From Streptosporangium subroseum (GTDB lineage: Bacteria; Actinomycetota; Actinomycetes; Streptosporangiales; Streptosporangiaceae), in contig NZ_FZOD01000067.1 of the NCBI RefSeq assembly GCF_900188345.1, forward strand, positions 1-51,650: a stretch of 51,650 bases of DNA, written 5' to 3'. The translations under genes were made by a program, and so were the position numbers. The notes under the pieces are model-generated. The model was not told the DNA's origin. It saw only the letters and a program-made list of their open reading frames with translations, and made no database searches. Of this stretch, positions 31,997-40,002 are shown one piece after another. Positions within the stretch are counted from its first letter, which is position 1. The number at the start of each line of letters is the position of its first letter.

Positions 31997-33031
31997 ATGA
32001 CCTATGGTTCGAGCGGCAAGGTGCGAAAGAATGCCGGTGTGGACCAGCTGCCTGTGATCGATGTCGGCGCCCTGGTGAACGGCGAGTCCGATGCCCGGCG
32101 AGAACGGGCCGCCCGTGAGATCGGGCAGGCGTGCCGTGACAGCGGTTTCTTCTACATCTCGGGCCACGGGGTCCCGCCCTCGCTGCTCGAACGCCTCGAC
32201 CGGGCCGCCCGCCGCTTCTTCGAGCTGCCCCTCGACCAGAAGATGGAGATCTCCATGGATCGGGGAGGCCGTGCCTGGCGGGGGTTCTTCCCCGTGGGGG
32301 GCGAGCTCACCTCCGGTCGGCCGGACCTCAAGGAGGGCGTCTACTTCGGCACCGAGCTGCTCGAGGGCGATCCACGCGCCGGCCTGCCGCTCCACGGCCG
32401 TAACCTCTTCCCCGCGCGGGTGCCCGAGCTGGGCGAGGCGGTCCTGGAATATCTCGACACCCTGACGGGCCTCGGCCAGTCGGTCATGCGCGGCATCGCG
32501 CTCAGTCTCGGGCTGGCGGAGGACTACTTCGCGGCCGGCTACACGGCCGACCCCACCGTGCTGTTCCGGATCTTCCACTACCCGCCGGCTCCGCCCGCCT
32601 CCGACGACTGGGGCGTGGGCGAGCACACCGACTACGGCCTGCTCACCCTGCTGGCCCAGGACCGGCACGGGGGCCTGCAGGTGCACGCACGGACGGGCTG
32701 GATCGAGGCCCCGCCGATCCCCGGCACCTTCGTCTGCAACCTCGGCGACATGCTCGACAGGCTCACCGGTGGCCTCTACCGATCGACTCCGCACCGGGTC
32801 AAGAACGTGAGCGGTCGCGAGCGGCTGTCGTTCCCCTTCTTCTTCGATCCCGGCTGGGACGCCGAGGTGCCCCCGCTTCCCTCGCGGGCCGCAGGTTCGC
32901 CGGATGTGATCGGAGGCGGCCCCGCCCGGTGGGACGGTCAGGACCTTCGCGCCTTCACCGGCACCTACGGCGAATACCTCCTCGGCAAGGTCTCCAGGGT
33001 GTTCCCGCAGCTGCGCGAGGACGTCCTCTGA
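31997..33031 (+). CDS. 2-oxoglutarate/Fe(II) oxygenase, isopenicillin N synthase family
   Basis: ATG 31997 (MTYGSSGKVRKNAG) gives 344 residues; GTG 32039 would start right at the conserved LPVIDVGALV. The DIOX_N region (IGQACRDSGFFYISGHGVP) leads into the jelly-roll core with iron ligands His and Asp of GEHTDYGLLTLL and the distal His of STPHRVKNVSG. RLSFPFFFD supplies the R-x-S cosubstrate motif. These enzymes oxidise small molecules, often in secondary metabolism or nucleobase/amino-acid catabolism. The substrate cannot be read from sequence and no pathway genes adjoin it. Confidence 0.93.
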   Translation: MTYGSSGKVRKNAGVDQLPVIDVGALVNGESDARRERAAREIGQACRDSGFFYISGHGVPPSLLERLDRAARRFFELPLDQKMEISMDRGGRAWRGFFPVGGELTSGRPDLKEGVYFGTELLEGDPRAGLPLHGRNLFPARVPELGEAVLEYLDTLTGLGQSVMRGIALSLGLAEDYFAAGYTADPTVLFRIFHYPPAPPASDDWGVGEHTDYGLLTLLAQDRHGGLQVHARTGWIEAPPIPGTFVCNLGDMLDRLTGGLYRSTPHRVKNVSGRERLSFPFFFDPGWDAEVPPLPSRAAGSPDVIGGGPARWDGQDLRAFTGTYGEYLLGKVSRVFPQLREDVL

Positions 33032-33232
33032 GAGGACTCGTATACGGCCCGTCCGGCCGTGAGCGTGAAGGCGCATACGACGATCCCCGGTGTTCCGGGC
33101 TGCCGTCGCGTGATCCGTACGGGCGGCCATGCGCTGTTAACCACATGACCGGGTAGATGTTGACCAATGCTTGTAATCTTTGGCGCTGTCGGGGAGAACG
33201 GTCCTGTTGATCCTTCTTGTGGAGGTTCGTTG

Positions 33233-34387
33233 ATGGAACGCCGTACGTTTCTTCGTGCCTCGGTGCTCGGCGCGAGCACCGTGGCCTTTACCGGGAGCCT
33301 CTGGCAGGACGCCTTCGCGGCCCCCGCCCAGAACGCTTCCGGTCCCTACGGGTCCCTGCTGGCCGCCGACGCCAACGGCGTCCAGCTCCCGGCGGGGTTC
33401 ACCAGCAAGGTGATCGCCCGCTCGGGGCAGGTGGTCCCCGGCACCTCCTACACCTGGCACAGCGCCCCCGACGGCGGCGCCTGCTTCGCCGACGGCAGCG
33501 GCTGGATCTACGTGTCCAACTCCGAGGTCAACCCCGGCGGCGGCGCCTCGGCGATCCGTTTCAACTCCGGTGGCACCGTCGTCTCCGCGAACTCGATCCT
33601 GTCGGGCACCCGGCAGAACTGCGCCGGCGGCGCGACCCCGTGGAAGACCTGGTTGTCGTGTGAGGAGGTCAGCCTCGGCTACGTCTACGAGACCTACCCC
33701 TTCGGCGGCGCCGCCGTACGGCGTCCGGCCATGGGCCGCTTCAAGCACGAGGCGGCGGCGGCCGACCCCGTCCGCAAGGTGATCTACCTCACCGAGGACG
33801 AGACCAACGGCCGGTTCTACCGGTTCGTCCCGACGACCTGGGGCGACCTGTCCTCCGGCACGTTGCAGGTGTTCGTCGCGGGCTCGGCGACCAGTGGTTC
33901 GTTCACCTGGGCGAACATCCCCGATCCCGACGGTTCGCCGACCGTGACCCGTAGCCAGGTCTCGGGCTCTAAGTCCTTCAACGGCGGTGAGGGCTGCTAC
34001 TACGCCAACAACACGGTGTGGTTCACCACCAAGGGCGACAACCGGGTCTGGCAGGTCAACCTCGCCGCGGGCACATACGAGCTCGCCTACGACGACAGTC
34101 TCGTCAGCCCCGGCACGGCGCCGCTGACCGGCGTGGACAACGTCACCGGCTCGACCTTCGGAGACCTCTACGTCGCCGAGGACGGCGGCAACATGGAGAT
34201 CTGCCTGATCACTCCCGACGACAAGGTCTCCTCGTTCCTGCGGATCACCGGCCAGGGCTCCTCGGAGATCACCGGCCCGGCCTTCTCTCCCGCCGGCGAC
34301 CGCCTCTACTTCTCCTCCCAGCGCGGCACGTCCGGTTCCTCCTCGGGAGGAATCACCTACTGCGTGACCGGACCTTTCCGCACCTGA
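33233..34387 (+). CDS. Tat-exported PhoX-like (DUF839) phosphatase
   Basis: ATG 33233 is 9 nt after GGAGG. MERRTFLRASVLGASTVAF is a twin-arginine signal with likely cleavage after DAFAAP. The 384-residue protein has the PhoX/DUF839 order: PAGFTSKVIARSGQ, HSAPDGGACFAD, WIYVSNSEVNPGGGASAIRF, TPWKTWLSCEEV, GRFKHEAAAADP, YLTEDETNGRFYRFVP, GEGCYYANNTVWFTTKGDN and DNVTGSTFGDLYVAEDGGN. These Glu/Asp-rich loops bind Ca/Fe in the beta-propeller alkaline phosphatase. It is shorter than full PhoX (about 650 residues), like many actinobacterial relatives. A GC-rich hairpin follows. Confidence 0.9.
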   Translation: MERRTFLRASVLGASTVAFTGSLWQDAFAAPAQNASGPYGSLLAADANGVQLPAGFTSKVIARSGQVVPGTSYTWHSAPDGGACFADGSGWIYVSNSEVNPGGGASAIRFNSGGTVVSANSILSGTRQNCAGGATPWKTWLSCEEVSLGYVYETYPFGGAAVRRPAMGRFKHEAAAADPVRKVIYLTEDETNGRFYRFVPTTWGDLSSGTLQVFVAGSATSGSFTWANIPDPDGSPTVTRSQVSGSKSFNGGEGCYYANNTVWFTTKGDNRVWQVNLAAGTYELAYDDSLVSPGTAPLTGVDNVTGSTFGDLYVAEDGGNMEICLITPDDKVSSFLRITGQGSSEITGPAFSPAGDRLYFSSQRGTSGSSSGGITYCVTGPFRT

Positions 34388-34392
34388 CGGAC

Positions 34393-34433
34393 GGCGCGGG
34401 CCGTACGGGATCCTCACCCGTCCGGCCCGCGCC
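34393..34433 (+). terminator. hairpin after the PhoX-like gene
   Basis: GGCGCGGGCC-GTACGGG pairs with CCCGT-CCGGCCCGCGCC across an ATCCTCA loop, starting 5 bp after the stop. There is no T-tract. Confidence 0.65.
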
Positions 34434-34475
34434 GCCACGCCCTCGTCCGGGGCGGGGACCGGCGGAAAAATAGGC

Positions 34476-34501
34476 CAAAAGACCCCTGACCAGGTCTTTT
34501 G
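34476..34501. promoter_or_regulatory. inverted repeat in front of the universal stress protein gene
   Basis: CAAAAGACC and GGTCTTTTG are perfect 9-base arms around CCTGACCA, about 60 bp before the ATG. Its position and GACC...GGTC core suggest an operator, possibly for a DevR/DosR-like regulator that commonly controls these genes, although it is not the classical box. A terminator for the upstream gene is the alternative. Confidence 0.45.
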
Positions 34502-34559
34502 GGTCATCATGACGATTCTTGGGAAGGAGGGAGGTAGAGGGAGGCATTAGGAGGGCGAT

Positions 34560-35417
34560 ATGGCAGCGCATGTAGTGGTGGGCGCGGATGGCTCGGCCCC
34601 CTCGCAGACAGCGGTCGAGTGGGCTGCCGAGGACGCCGCCAGGCGTGGGTGCGATCTCCGGATCGTTCACGTGTACGAACCGACGGATCATTACGCGCCA
34701 TCGCCGGAGTTTCAGGACTCGGTGAGGAAGTACGGCCAGGACGTGCTGGAGAAGGCGGCCGAGCGGGCGCGTGGCCGCGCCCCGTGGACCGAGGTGAGCA
34801 CCTCGCTGGTGAGCGGCCGGGTGGCCGAGGTTCTCCGGCGGGAGGCCGAGGACGCCGAGCAGGTCGTGGTCGGCAGCCGGGGCCTGGGTGGGTTCACCGG
34901 TCTGCTGCTCGGGTCGGTCACGCGATCCCTGGCCGGTCATGTGGCGGCGCCGATCGTGGTCGTCAGAGACGTCCCGGAACGGGTTCGGGGGGAGATCGCC
35001 GTCGGGTACGACGGCTCGGAGCATTCGGTGACGACGCTGCAGTACGCCTTCGAGGAGGCGGCGCGTCGCAAAGCCCGGCTGCAGGCGATCCACACGTGGC
35101 AGATGCCGATAATGGGGCTGTACGCCGTGGCCTACGCTCCGCTGCTGGAGGACATGGCGGCCGCGGAGCAGCGCACCGCCACGAACGCCCTCAGCCCCTG
35201 GCGGGAGAGGTATCCCGGCGTGGAGGTCAAGCAGACGGTGATCTGTGAGCATCCGGTCGTGGCCCTGCGAAACGCCTCGGCCACCGCGGATCTGGTGGTG
35301 GTCGGCTCACGGGGGCTGGGCGCCTTCGAGTCCGCCGTTCTGGGGTCGGTGAGTCATGGGGTCCTGCATCATGCCCACTGCCCCGTCGCGGTGGTGAATC
35401 CCAGGGACGAGGCATGA
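34560..35417 (+). CDS. universal stress protein with two Usp domains
   Basis: ATG 34560 is preceded by a purine-rich run with GGAGGGAGG. The 285-residue protein has Usp domain 1 (VVVGADGSAPSQTAVEWAAE to VVVGSRGLGGFTGLLLGSVT, then SLAGHVAAPIVVV) and domain 2 (IAVGYDGSEHSVTTL to VVVGSRGLGAFESAVLGSVS). Both carry the ATP-binding G-2x-G-9x-G-(S/T) motif, so it should bind ATP. Such proteins support survival in hypoxia or stasis; the inverted repeat upstream fits stress control. Confidence 0.95.
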   Translation: MAAHVVVGADGSAPSQTAVEWAAEDAARRGCDLRIVHVYEPTDHYAPSPEFQDSVRKYGQDVLEKAAERARGRAPWTEVSTSLVSGRVAEVLRREAEDAEQVVVGSRGLGGFTGLLLGSVTRSLAGHVAAPIVVVRDVPERVRGEIAVGYDGSEHSVTTLQYAFEEAARRKARLQAIHTWQMPIMGLYAVAYAPLLEDMAAAEQRTATNALSPWRERYPGVEVKQTVICEHPVVALRNASATADLVVVGSRGLGAFESAVLGSVSHGVLHHAHCPVAVVNPRDEA

Positions 35418-35629
35418 CGGATCTGCGGAGCCCTCGTAACCGCTGGTAGAGACCCCGGTCAGGGGGTATTTCAGGAGGAGGCGCCGCAGGTCGCCGTGAT
35501 GAGGGGCATGCCGCCGGCCGTCGCAGGCCGGATGGTGCCGTCTCCCGGTGGGGGCTCGTCCGGACGGCAGGCGTAGGGCGCGGCCTGCCGGTGGCCGTGG
35601 TCCACCGGAATTCATGAGGGGGAACTGAC

Positions 35630-35845
35630 ATGAAGGCAGCGGTAGGGGACGAACTGGTCATCGAAAGTGCCCACGAGGGTGAGGCCCGGCGGATCGGCGT
35701 GATCGTGGAGCTGCGTAACGAGGACGGCTCTCCGCCCTACGTGGTGCGATGGCTCCACGTCGAGCAGGAGACGCTCGTGTTTCCCGGCCCCGACGCGCAT
35801 GTGATGCCCAAAAAGCAGGAGGCACGGCTCACGACAGAGCAGTAG
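35630..35845 (+). CDS. DUF1918 domain-containing protein
   Basis: ATG 35630 follows GAGGGGGAACTGAC. The 71-residue protein reads VGDELVIESAHEGEARRIGV, then RNEDGSPPYVVRWLHVEQET and VFPGPDAHV, the complete DUF1918 domain, a small SH3-like beta-barrel common in actinobacteria. Function unknown. DUF1918 genes often lie near universal stress genes, as here. A strong terminator closes it. Confidence 0.92.
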   Translation: MKAAVGDELVIESAHEGEARRIGVIVELRNEDGSPPYVVRWLHVEQETLVFPGPDAHVMPKKQEARLTTEQ

Positions 35846-35851
35846 GCACGG

Positions 35852-35896
35852 CTCACCCACCCTGACCGGCTGATCCCGCCGGCCAGGGTGGGTGAG
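35852..35896 (+). terminator. strong terminator of the DUF1918 gene
   Basis: CTCACCCACCCTG-A-CCGGC pairs with GCCGG-C-CAGGGTGGGTGAG around a TGATCCC loop, then GTCGTTCTTTCCCC. It starts 6 bp after the stop. Confidence 0.85.
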
Positions 35897-35925
35897 GTCG
35901 TTCTTTCCCCCGCGCACTGCCGCGC

Positions 35926-36028
35926 CGAGCCCCTGCGCCGCCTGTTCGGCAGGTCGGCCGAGCCCCTGCACCGCCTCTGCCCGGCAGGTCGGTCGAGCCC
36001 ATGCGCCGCCTCTGCCCGGCAGGTCGGC
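35926..36028. repeat. three tandem copies of a 33-35 bp unit
   Basis: Units begin CGAGCCC(C/A)TGC(G/A)CCGCC and end CGGCAGGTCGG at 35926-35958, 35959-35993 and 35994-36028. A decayed fourth unit follows to about 36060. Copies 2 and 3 are two bases longer. It is non-coding and lies just beyond the DUF1918 terminator. Confidence 0.7.
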
Positions 36029-36226
36029 TGCAACCCTGCGTTGCCCCTGCCTGACTGCCTTCCTGCCTGACAGGGCAGACCCGAGGCCCGAGTCGATTCG
36101 ACGTCATCATCGGCCTCGCGGGCCGGTCGGGTTGCTCGGGGTGCCATCGAGGAACCACCGCAGGGCCGGTACCGCCGTTCTTGGCCACTCCCGCATTCCT
36201 CGCATTCCCCGCACTTCCCGCATTGA

Positions 36227-36264
36227 CTTTGTCCCAACGTTTGACGCACCATGTTGAGACAAAG
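36227..36264. promoter_or_regulatory. candidate GntR/YtrA-type operator over a promoter
   Basis: CTTTGTCCCAAC and GTTGAGACAAAG are 12-base inverted arms with a single mismatch, spaced by 14 bases, ending 22 bp before the ATG at 36287. TTGACT (36223) and TTGACG (36241) inside or beside the site are plausible -35 hexamers. A small GntR regulator is encoded second in this operon, so autorepression is likely. Confidence 0.65.
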
Positions 36265-36286
36265 CTTGCGACATTAGGGAGGGGTC

Positions 36287-37120
36287 ATGCCGAGCGAAGC
36301 GTTACCGGACGCCGGCTCATCGGTGCGTCCGGCGGATCTCCGGCAGGCGGGCGCATGGCTGGTCCGGCACGGCCTGGCCGATGCCCGGCCGACACCATTG
36401 CTGGCCGTGCGTCTGGCGGCGCGGCGACGTGCACGCCTGGCCGATCACATCATGCTGGCCGCGTTGATGCTGGCGGCCGCACTCGCCCAGGCCTACGACC
36501 GGCTCGCCACCTCCGCCTATGGCGGGTTCGAGCCGCACAGCCAGACGCCGTTGCTGGTCCTGACGGCGTTGGTGGTCGCGCTGCTGCTGGTCCGGTCGCT
36601 GCTTGATCAATGGGTGCGGCGCGTCGACCGGCGTGCCGGCGCGGCGTTGTCGCGACGGGCGGCCCATCCGCTCCAGCCCGGCTGGAGAGCCATGCTCGGC
36701 CGACCGTACGCCGCCTTCACCGTTGCCACCTTCGCCGGCGCGATGGCGCTGGCGGCGAGCGCCCTGACCGTCCCGGACTCCACCGTGCGGTATGCGGCCT
36801 TCATCCTGCTGGTCGGCCTGCTCGGTGTCGCCGTCGGCGTCGCCCTGCAGCTCCGCGATCTGCTGACGCGCCCGGTCGTGGCCGAGGACGAGGTCTCGCT
36901 GACGGCCGACGTCATCATGCGCATCGAGGACGCGCGCGAGCTCACCGCGCCGACCGTGCCGTGGGCGCTGCCTGTGGTGTTGCTGTTCGGTACGGCGTTC
37001 GGATGGTGGAACGCCGCCGCGCTCATTCTGGCGCTCCTGGGCTTCGTCGCGAGCCACATGATCCATGCGAGGACTCCGTCAATCGTGACGATGGCGCGGC
37101 AAGCCATGAGCGCCCGATGA
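36287..37120 (+). CDS. integral membrane protein partnered with a GntR regulator
   Basis: ATG 36287 follows AGGGAGGGG. The 277-residue protein has about six hydrophobic segments at roughly 55-72, 88-106, 142-160, 168-186, 226-243 and 245-262. A cytosolic basic N-terminus is typical of membrane proteins that travel with YtrA-like regulators. No transporter or enzyme motif is seen. Its stop overlaps the ATG of the regulator gene (ATGA at 37117-37120). The tight pairing suggests that it is the regulated function, perhaps cell-envelope related. Confidence 0.8.
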   Translation: MPSEALPDAGSSVRPADLRQAGAWLVRHGLADARPTPLLAVRLAARRRARLADHIMLAALMLAAALAQAYDRLATSAYGGFEPHSQTPLLVLTALVVALLLVRSLLDQWVRRVDRRAGAALSRRAAHPLQPGWRAMLGRPYAAFTVATFAGAMALAASALTVPDSTVRYAAFILLVGLLGVAVGVALQLRDLLTRPVVAEDEVSLTADVIMRIEDARELTAPTVPWALPVVLLFGTAFGWWNAAALILALLGFVASHMIHARTPSIVTMARQAMSAR

Positions 37121-37494
37121 TCGTCATCGATGCGGCCTCGCCCGTTCCGCCATTCGAGCAACTGCGTGCCCAGCTCGCCAGGCAGATCCAGGACCGCACG
37201 CTGGCCGTGGGCTCCCGGCTGCCGACGATCCGCCACCTCGCGGCCGACCTCGGCCTGGCCGTCAACACGGTCGGCAGGGCTTACCGGGAGCTGGAGGAGG
37301 CGGGGCTGATCGAGACTCGCAGGCGAGCGGGTTCGTTCGTGTCGGCCGCCGGCGAGGAGGGACGCGAACGGGCACGCCGTGCCGCCGCCGACTATGCGGC
37401 CGTGATCGCCAGTGTCGGCATCGACGCGGGCGAGGCGATCCGCATAGTCCAGGCTGCGCTGGCGTCCGGCATGGCGGCACCGGCCTCTCCATGA
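37117..37494 (+). CDS. small GntR-family (YtrA-like) transcriptional regulator
   Basis: ATG 37117 overlaps the upstream stop. The 125-residue protein has PPFEQLRAQLARQIQDRTLA, then GSRLPTIRHLAADLGLAVNT, VGRAYRELEEAGLIETRR and GSFV: the complete winged-helix of GntR regulators at residues 10-80. Only a 45-residue helical tail follows, which is the short dimerisation tail of the YtrA subfamily. It most likely binds the inverted repeat at 36227-36264. Confidence 0.92.
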   Translation: MIVIDAASPVPPFEQLRAQLARQIQDRTLAVGSRLPTIRHLAADLGLAVNTVGRAYRELEEAGLIETRRRAGSFVSAAGEEGRERARRAAADYAAVIASVGIDAGEAIRIVQAALASGMAAPASP

Positions 37495-37788
37495 CCCGCT
37501 ACGCGGGCCACAATGTCTGACCTGCTATGTCTAGCGGGCCGCTCTGAGGCCGGGAAGCTGATTTCGAGTGCCGGGTACCGCAGAGTCGGGCGAAAAGCGA
37601 GGGTGGATACGTTCAGGCCCATAAGATCGCGCGGAGCAGATGTGCATTTATCAGTCTCGACCTGGCGGCACCCCTTGCCCCACCCGGTCTCGTCCGAGCG
37701 CAGTGCACTGATCGAACGGATCGCAGACCGCGTCCTGGCGCTTGGCCCTGGTCGCACACTCACGTCCATTGCCAGATAGGGAGGCTCG
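37495..37788. other. intergenic region, possible gene remnant
   Basis: No intact gene is supported. The plus-strand frame to 37779 ends with SERSALIERIADRVLALGPG, which resembles the N-terminus of uridine-kinase-like P-loop proteins but stops before any P-loop. GGGAGG at about 37779 is the ribosome binding site of the next gene. Confidence 0.3.
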
Positions 37789-38739
37789 GTGAGCGGTATA
37801 CCTGATCTTGGTCCAATGCCCCAGCGCATCACGGTCGACGCGGAGCAGGTCCATCGGCTCATTGCCGGGCAGTTTCCTCAGTGGGCGGACCTTCCGGTTG
37901 AGCCCGTGGCCAACGGCGGCTGGGATAACCGGACCTTCCACCTCGGCGACGGAATGCTGGTGCGTTTGCCCAGTGCATCCGAATACGCCTTGGCGGTTGA
38001 AAAGGAACACCGGTGGCTTCCGCCGCTCGCCTCACAGCTTCCGCTGCCCATTCCTGCCCCGCTGGCGAAGGGCGAGCCAGGTGCGGGCTACCCCTTCTCG
38101 TGGTCGATCTACCGGTGGCTTGACGGCGAGCCTGCGAGCGTCGACCGGATCGCTGATCCGGTCGGATTCGCGGTCGATCTGGCCGGCTTCGTCGCGGCCT
38201 TGCAGAGCATCGACACCGCTGACGGCCCCCGGCCGGGAAAGCACAACTGGTTCCGGGGCGCCACACTGCGCACCTATGAGGGGCAACTCGAGAGCGCGCT
38301 GGAGAAATTGGACGGCCACGTCGACGTCAGCCTGGCGCGCGAGATCTGGAAGACCGCACTGGACGCGCGCTGGGACGGTGTGGACAGTTGGTTCCACGGC
38401 GATCTCGCCCAGGGGAATCTCCTGCTCAAAGACGGGCGATTGGCAGCTGTCATCGACTTCGGCACGTGCGGCGTCGGCGACCCGGCCTGCGACCTGGCAA
38501 TTGCATGGACATTGCTGACCGCTGACGGCCGCCAGGCGTTCCGCGAGCGACTGTCCGTTGACGATGCAAGGTGGGCGCGCGGGCGTGGCTGGGCTCTCTG
38601 GAAGACGATGGTCACCTGCTCTTACACCCTGGGCGATACCGGCGAGTCGGCGCTGAACGCACGGCGCGCCCTAACCGAGATCTTCGCCGAGTACTCAGCA
38701 GGGAGCCCTTCCACAGACCTGGCGACGCGCGGCCGATGA
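37789..38739 (+). CDS. aminoglycoside phosphotransferase (APH)-family kinase
   Basis: GTG 37789 lies 7 nt after GGGAGG. The 316-residue protein has the APH fold: PVANGGWDNRTFHLGDGMLV (nucleotide loop), AVEKEHRWLPPLA, YRWLDGEPA (hinge), the catalytic WFHGDLAQGNLLL with Asp and Asn, and VIDFGTCGVGDPACDLAIAW with the metal-binding Asp. It resembles the large actinobacterial subgroup annotated as APH-like proteins with no proven resistance; the substrate could be an antibiotic or a sugar/amino alcohol. It has a candidate promoter of its own. Confidence 0.92.
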   Translation: MSGIPDLGPMPQRITVDAEQVHRLIAGQFPQWADLPVEPVANGGWDNRTFHLGDGMLVRLPSASEYALAVEKEHRWLPPLASQLPLPIPAPLAKGEPGAGYPFSWSIYRWLDGEPASVDRIADPVGFAVDLAGFVAALQSIDTADGPRPGKHNWFRGATLRTYEGQLESALEKLDGHVDVSLAREIWKTALDARWDGVDSWFHGDLAQGNLLLKDGRLAAVIDFGTCGVGDPACDLAIAWTLLTADGRQAFRERLSVDDARWARGRGWALWKTMVTCSYTLGDTGESALNARRALTEIFAEYSAGSPSTDLATRGR

Positions 38740-38874
38740 TCTGGCAAGTGAGCGGTTCACCTGGCGGGGCTGAGCGCTCTACCCGGCGAGCTGAGCATGT
38801 ATTGGTGGGAGAGGTGATCTCTGTCTGGCGATGGTGCGGATGCCGTCGCAGAACGGGTGCATAGGATCGCCGGC

Positions 38875-39615
38875 ATGGCACTGCGACCTGTTCAGGTGAA
38901 CATAAAGGCTCTTGATGACTCGGCGGTCGGCCGGTTCTGGGCGGAGGCGCTCGGCTGGAGCGTTTTCCGACCCGGCGTGACCACTTACATTGGACCCGTC
39001 GGCGGCTTCGTCTGGCCGGACCCGGTTGCTGTCGGAATCGACGTCGTTCCCGTCCCGGAAGCCAAGACAACAACAAAGAACCGTGTGCACCTCGATCTCG
39101 CCACCACCTCTGCGGCCCATCAGGCGGAGTTGGTCACGCGCCTCCGGGCTCTTGGTGCGACGCCCGCCCACGTAGGGCAGGGCAAAGTGCCGTGGACGGT
39201 CCTCGCCGACCCGGAGGGCAACGAGTTCTGCGTGCTGGAGCCTCGGGAGATCTACCGGGACACCGGGTCGATCGCCGCGGTGGTGGTCGACTGTGCGGAT
39301 CCGCAGGCGATGGCCCGGTTCTGGGGTGAGGCGATCGACTGGACCCTGCACGAGGTGGCCGACGATCATGCAACGTTGCGCTCCGCCAAGGGTGTCGGCC
39401 CGTATCTCGAGTTCCTCCGCACGCCCGACGTGAAGACCGTGCCAGACCGCGTCCACCTTGACCTGCTGCCGTACCCCGGTGACGACAGAGCGGCGGAGGT
39501 GGCCCGGCTGCGGGCCCTCGGCGCCACCGACCTCGACCTCGGCCAGGGTGACGTGGCGTGGACGTGTCTGGCCGACCCGGAGGGCCACGAATTCTGCGTC
39601 CTCGCCTCGTCCTGA
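38875..39615 (+). CDS. VOC-family protein with two glyoxalase-like domains
   Basis: ATG 38875 gives 246 residues. Two copies of the same half are visible: VQVNIKALDDSAVGRFWAEA, then RVHLDL and WTVLADPEGNEFCVLEP; and AVVVDCADPQAMARFWGEAI, then RVHLDLLPY and WTCLADPEGHEFCVL. The His of RVHLDL and the Glu of NEFC/HEFC are metal ligands in this fold. Such paired-domain VOC proteins act as lyases, dioxygenases or bleomycin-like drug binders. Function is open. Confidence 0.9.
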   Translation: MALRPVQVNIKALDDSAVGRFWAEALGWSVFRPGVTTYIGPVGGFVWPDPVAVGIDVVPVPEAKTTTKNRVHLDLATTSAAHQAELVTRLRALGATPAHVGQGKVPWTVLADPEGNEFCVLEPREIYRDTGSIAAVVVDCADPQAMARFWGEAIDWTLHEVADDHATLRSAKGVGPYLEFLRTPDVKTVPDRVHLDLLPYPGDDRAAEVARLRALGATDLDLGQGDVAWTCLADPEGHEFCVLASS

Positions 39616-40002
39616 CGCGGAGCCCTAAAGACACCCCGACGCGTGAGCCTTGTGTGCTCCTACTCCATGACCCCGGGTGGGTTGGGCTGCCGCGTCTCGG
39701 TCGATCAGGGCTGCGAGAGCTTGCGTGTAGGGGGCGAGATCGGCTCGCTCGTCAACCACAACTCAACGTGCCAATCAATGCGCTAAGTCACACTGACCGC
39801 TGGTCGTCCGCTGCGGTATCACCGGAGGCATGCGGTATCCACAGGGGGCGGGCTGATCGCCGAACGCCAGGAGTTTCGCGAGGGGTTACGGCTCCAGCCC
39901 GCGGAGCGGTTCGCTATTTACTCCGTGACGTGATCCGGCGATATAGTAACTTTTTCCCGGCACGAGCAGACGCGGTTATCCTCGTTCAGATACAACTGAC
40001 CG
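39616..40002. other. intergenic region, no gene supported
   Basis: Over 387 bp I see no intact gene. A minus-strand stretch around 39,640-39,740 reads LAPYTQALAALIDRDAAAQP, which looks coding but stops soon on both sides, so it may be a scrap. The last 100 bp are AT-richer (CGATATAGTAAC near 39943) and probably carry the lipoprotein promoter. Confidence 0.3.

Noticed and set aside
35926..36028. CRISPR array
   Set aside because: The units are tandem without unique spacers and there are no cas genes in the window.
37640..37779. Nucleoside-kinase N-terminus
   Set aside because: Only about 20 residues resemble the family and the frame stops before a P-loop; too little to call a gene.
39640..39740. 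Minus-strand scrap LAPYTQALAALIDRDAAAQP as a gene
   Set aside because: Stops on both sides and no family recognised; listed only in the intergenic note.
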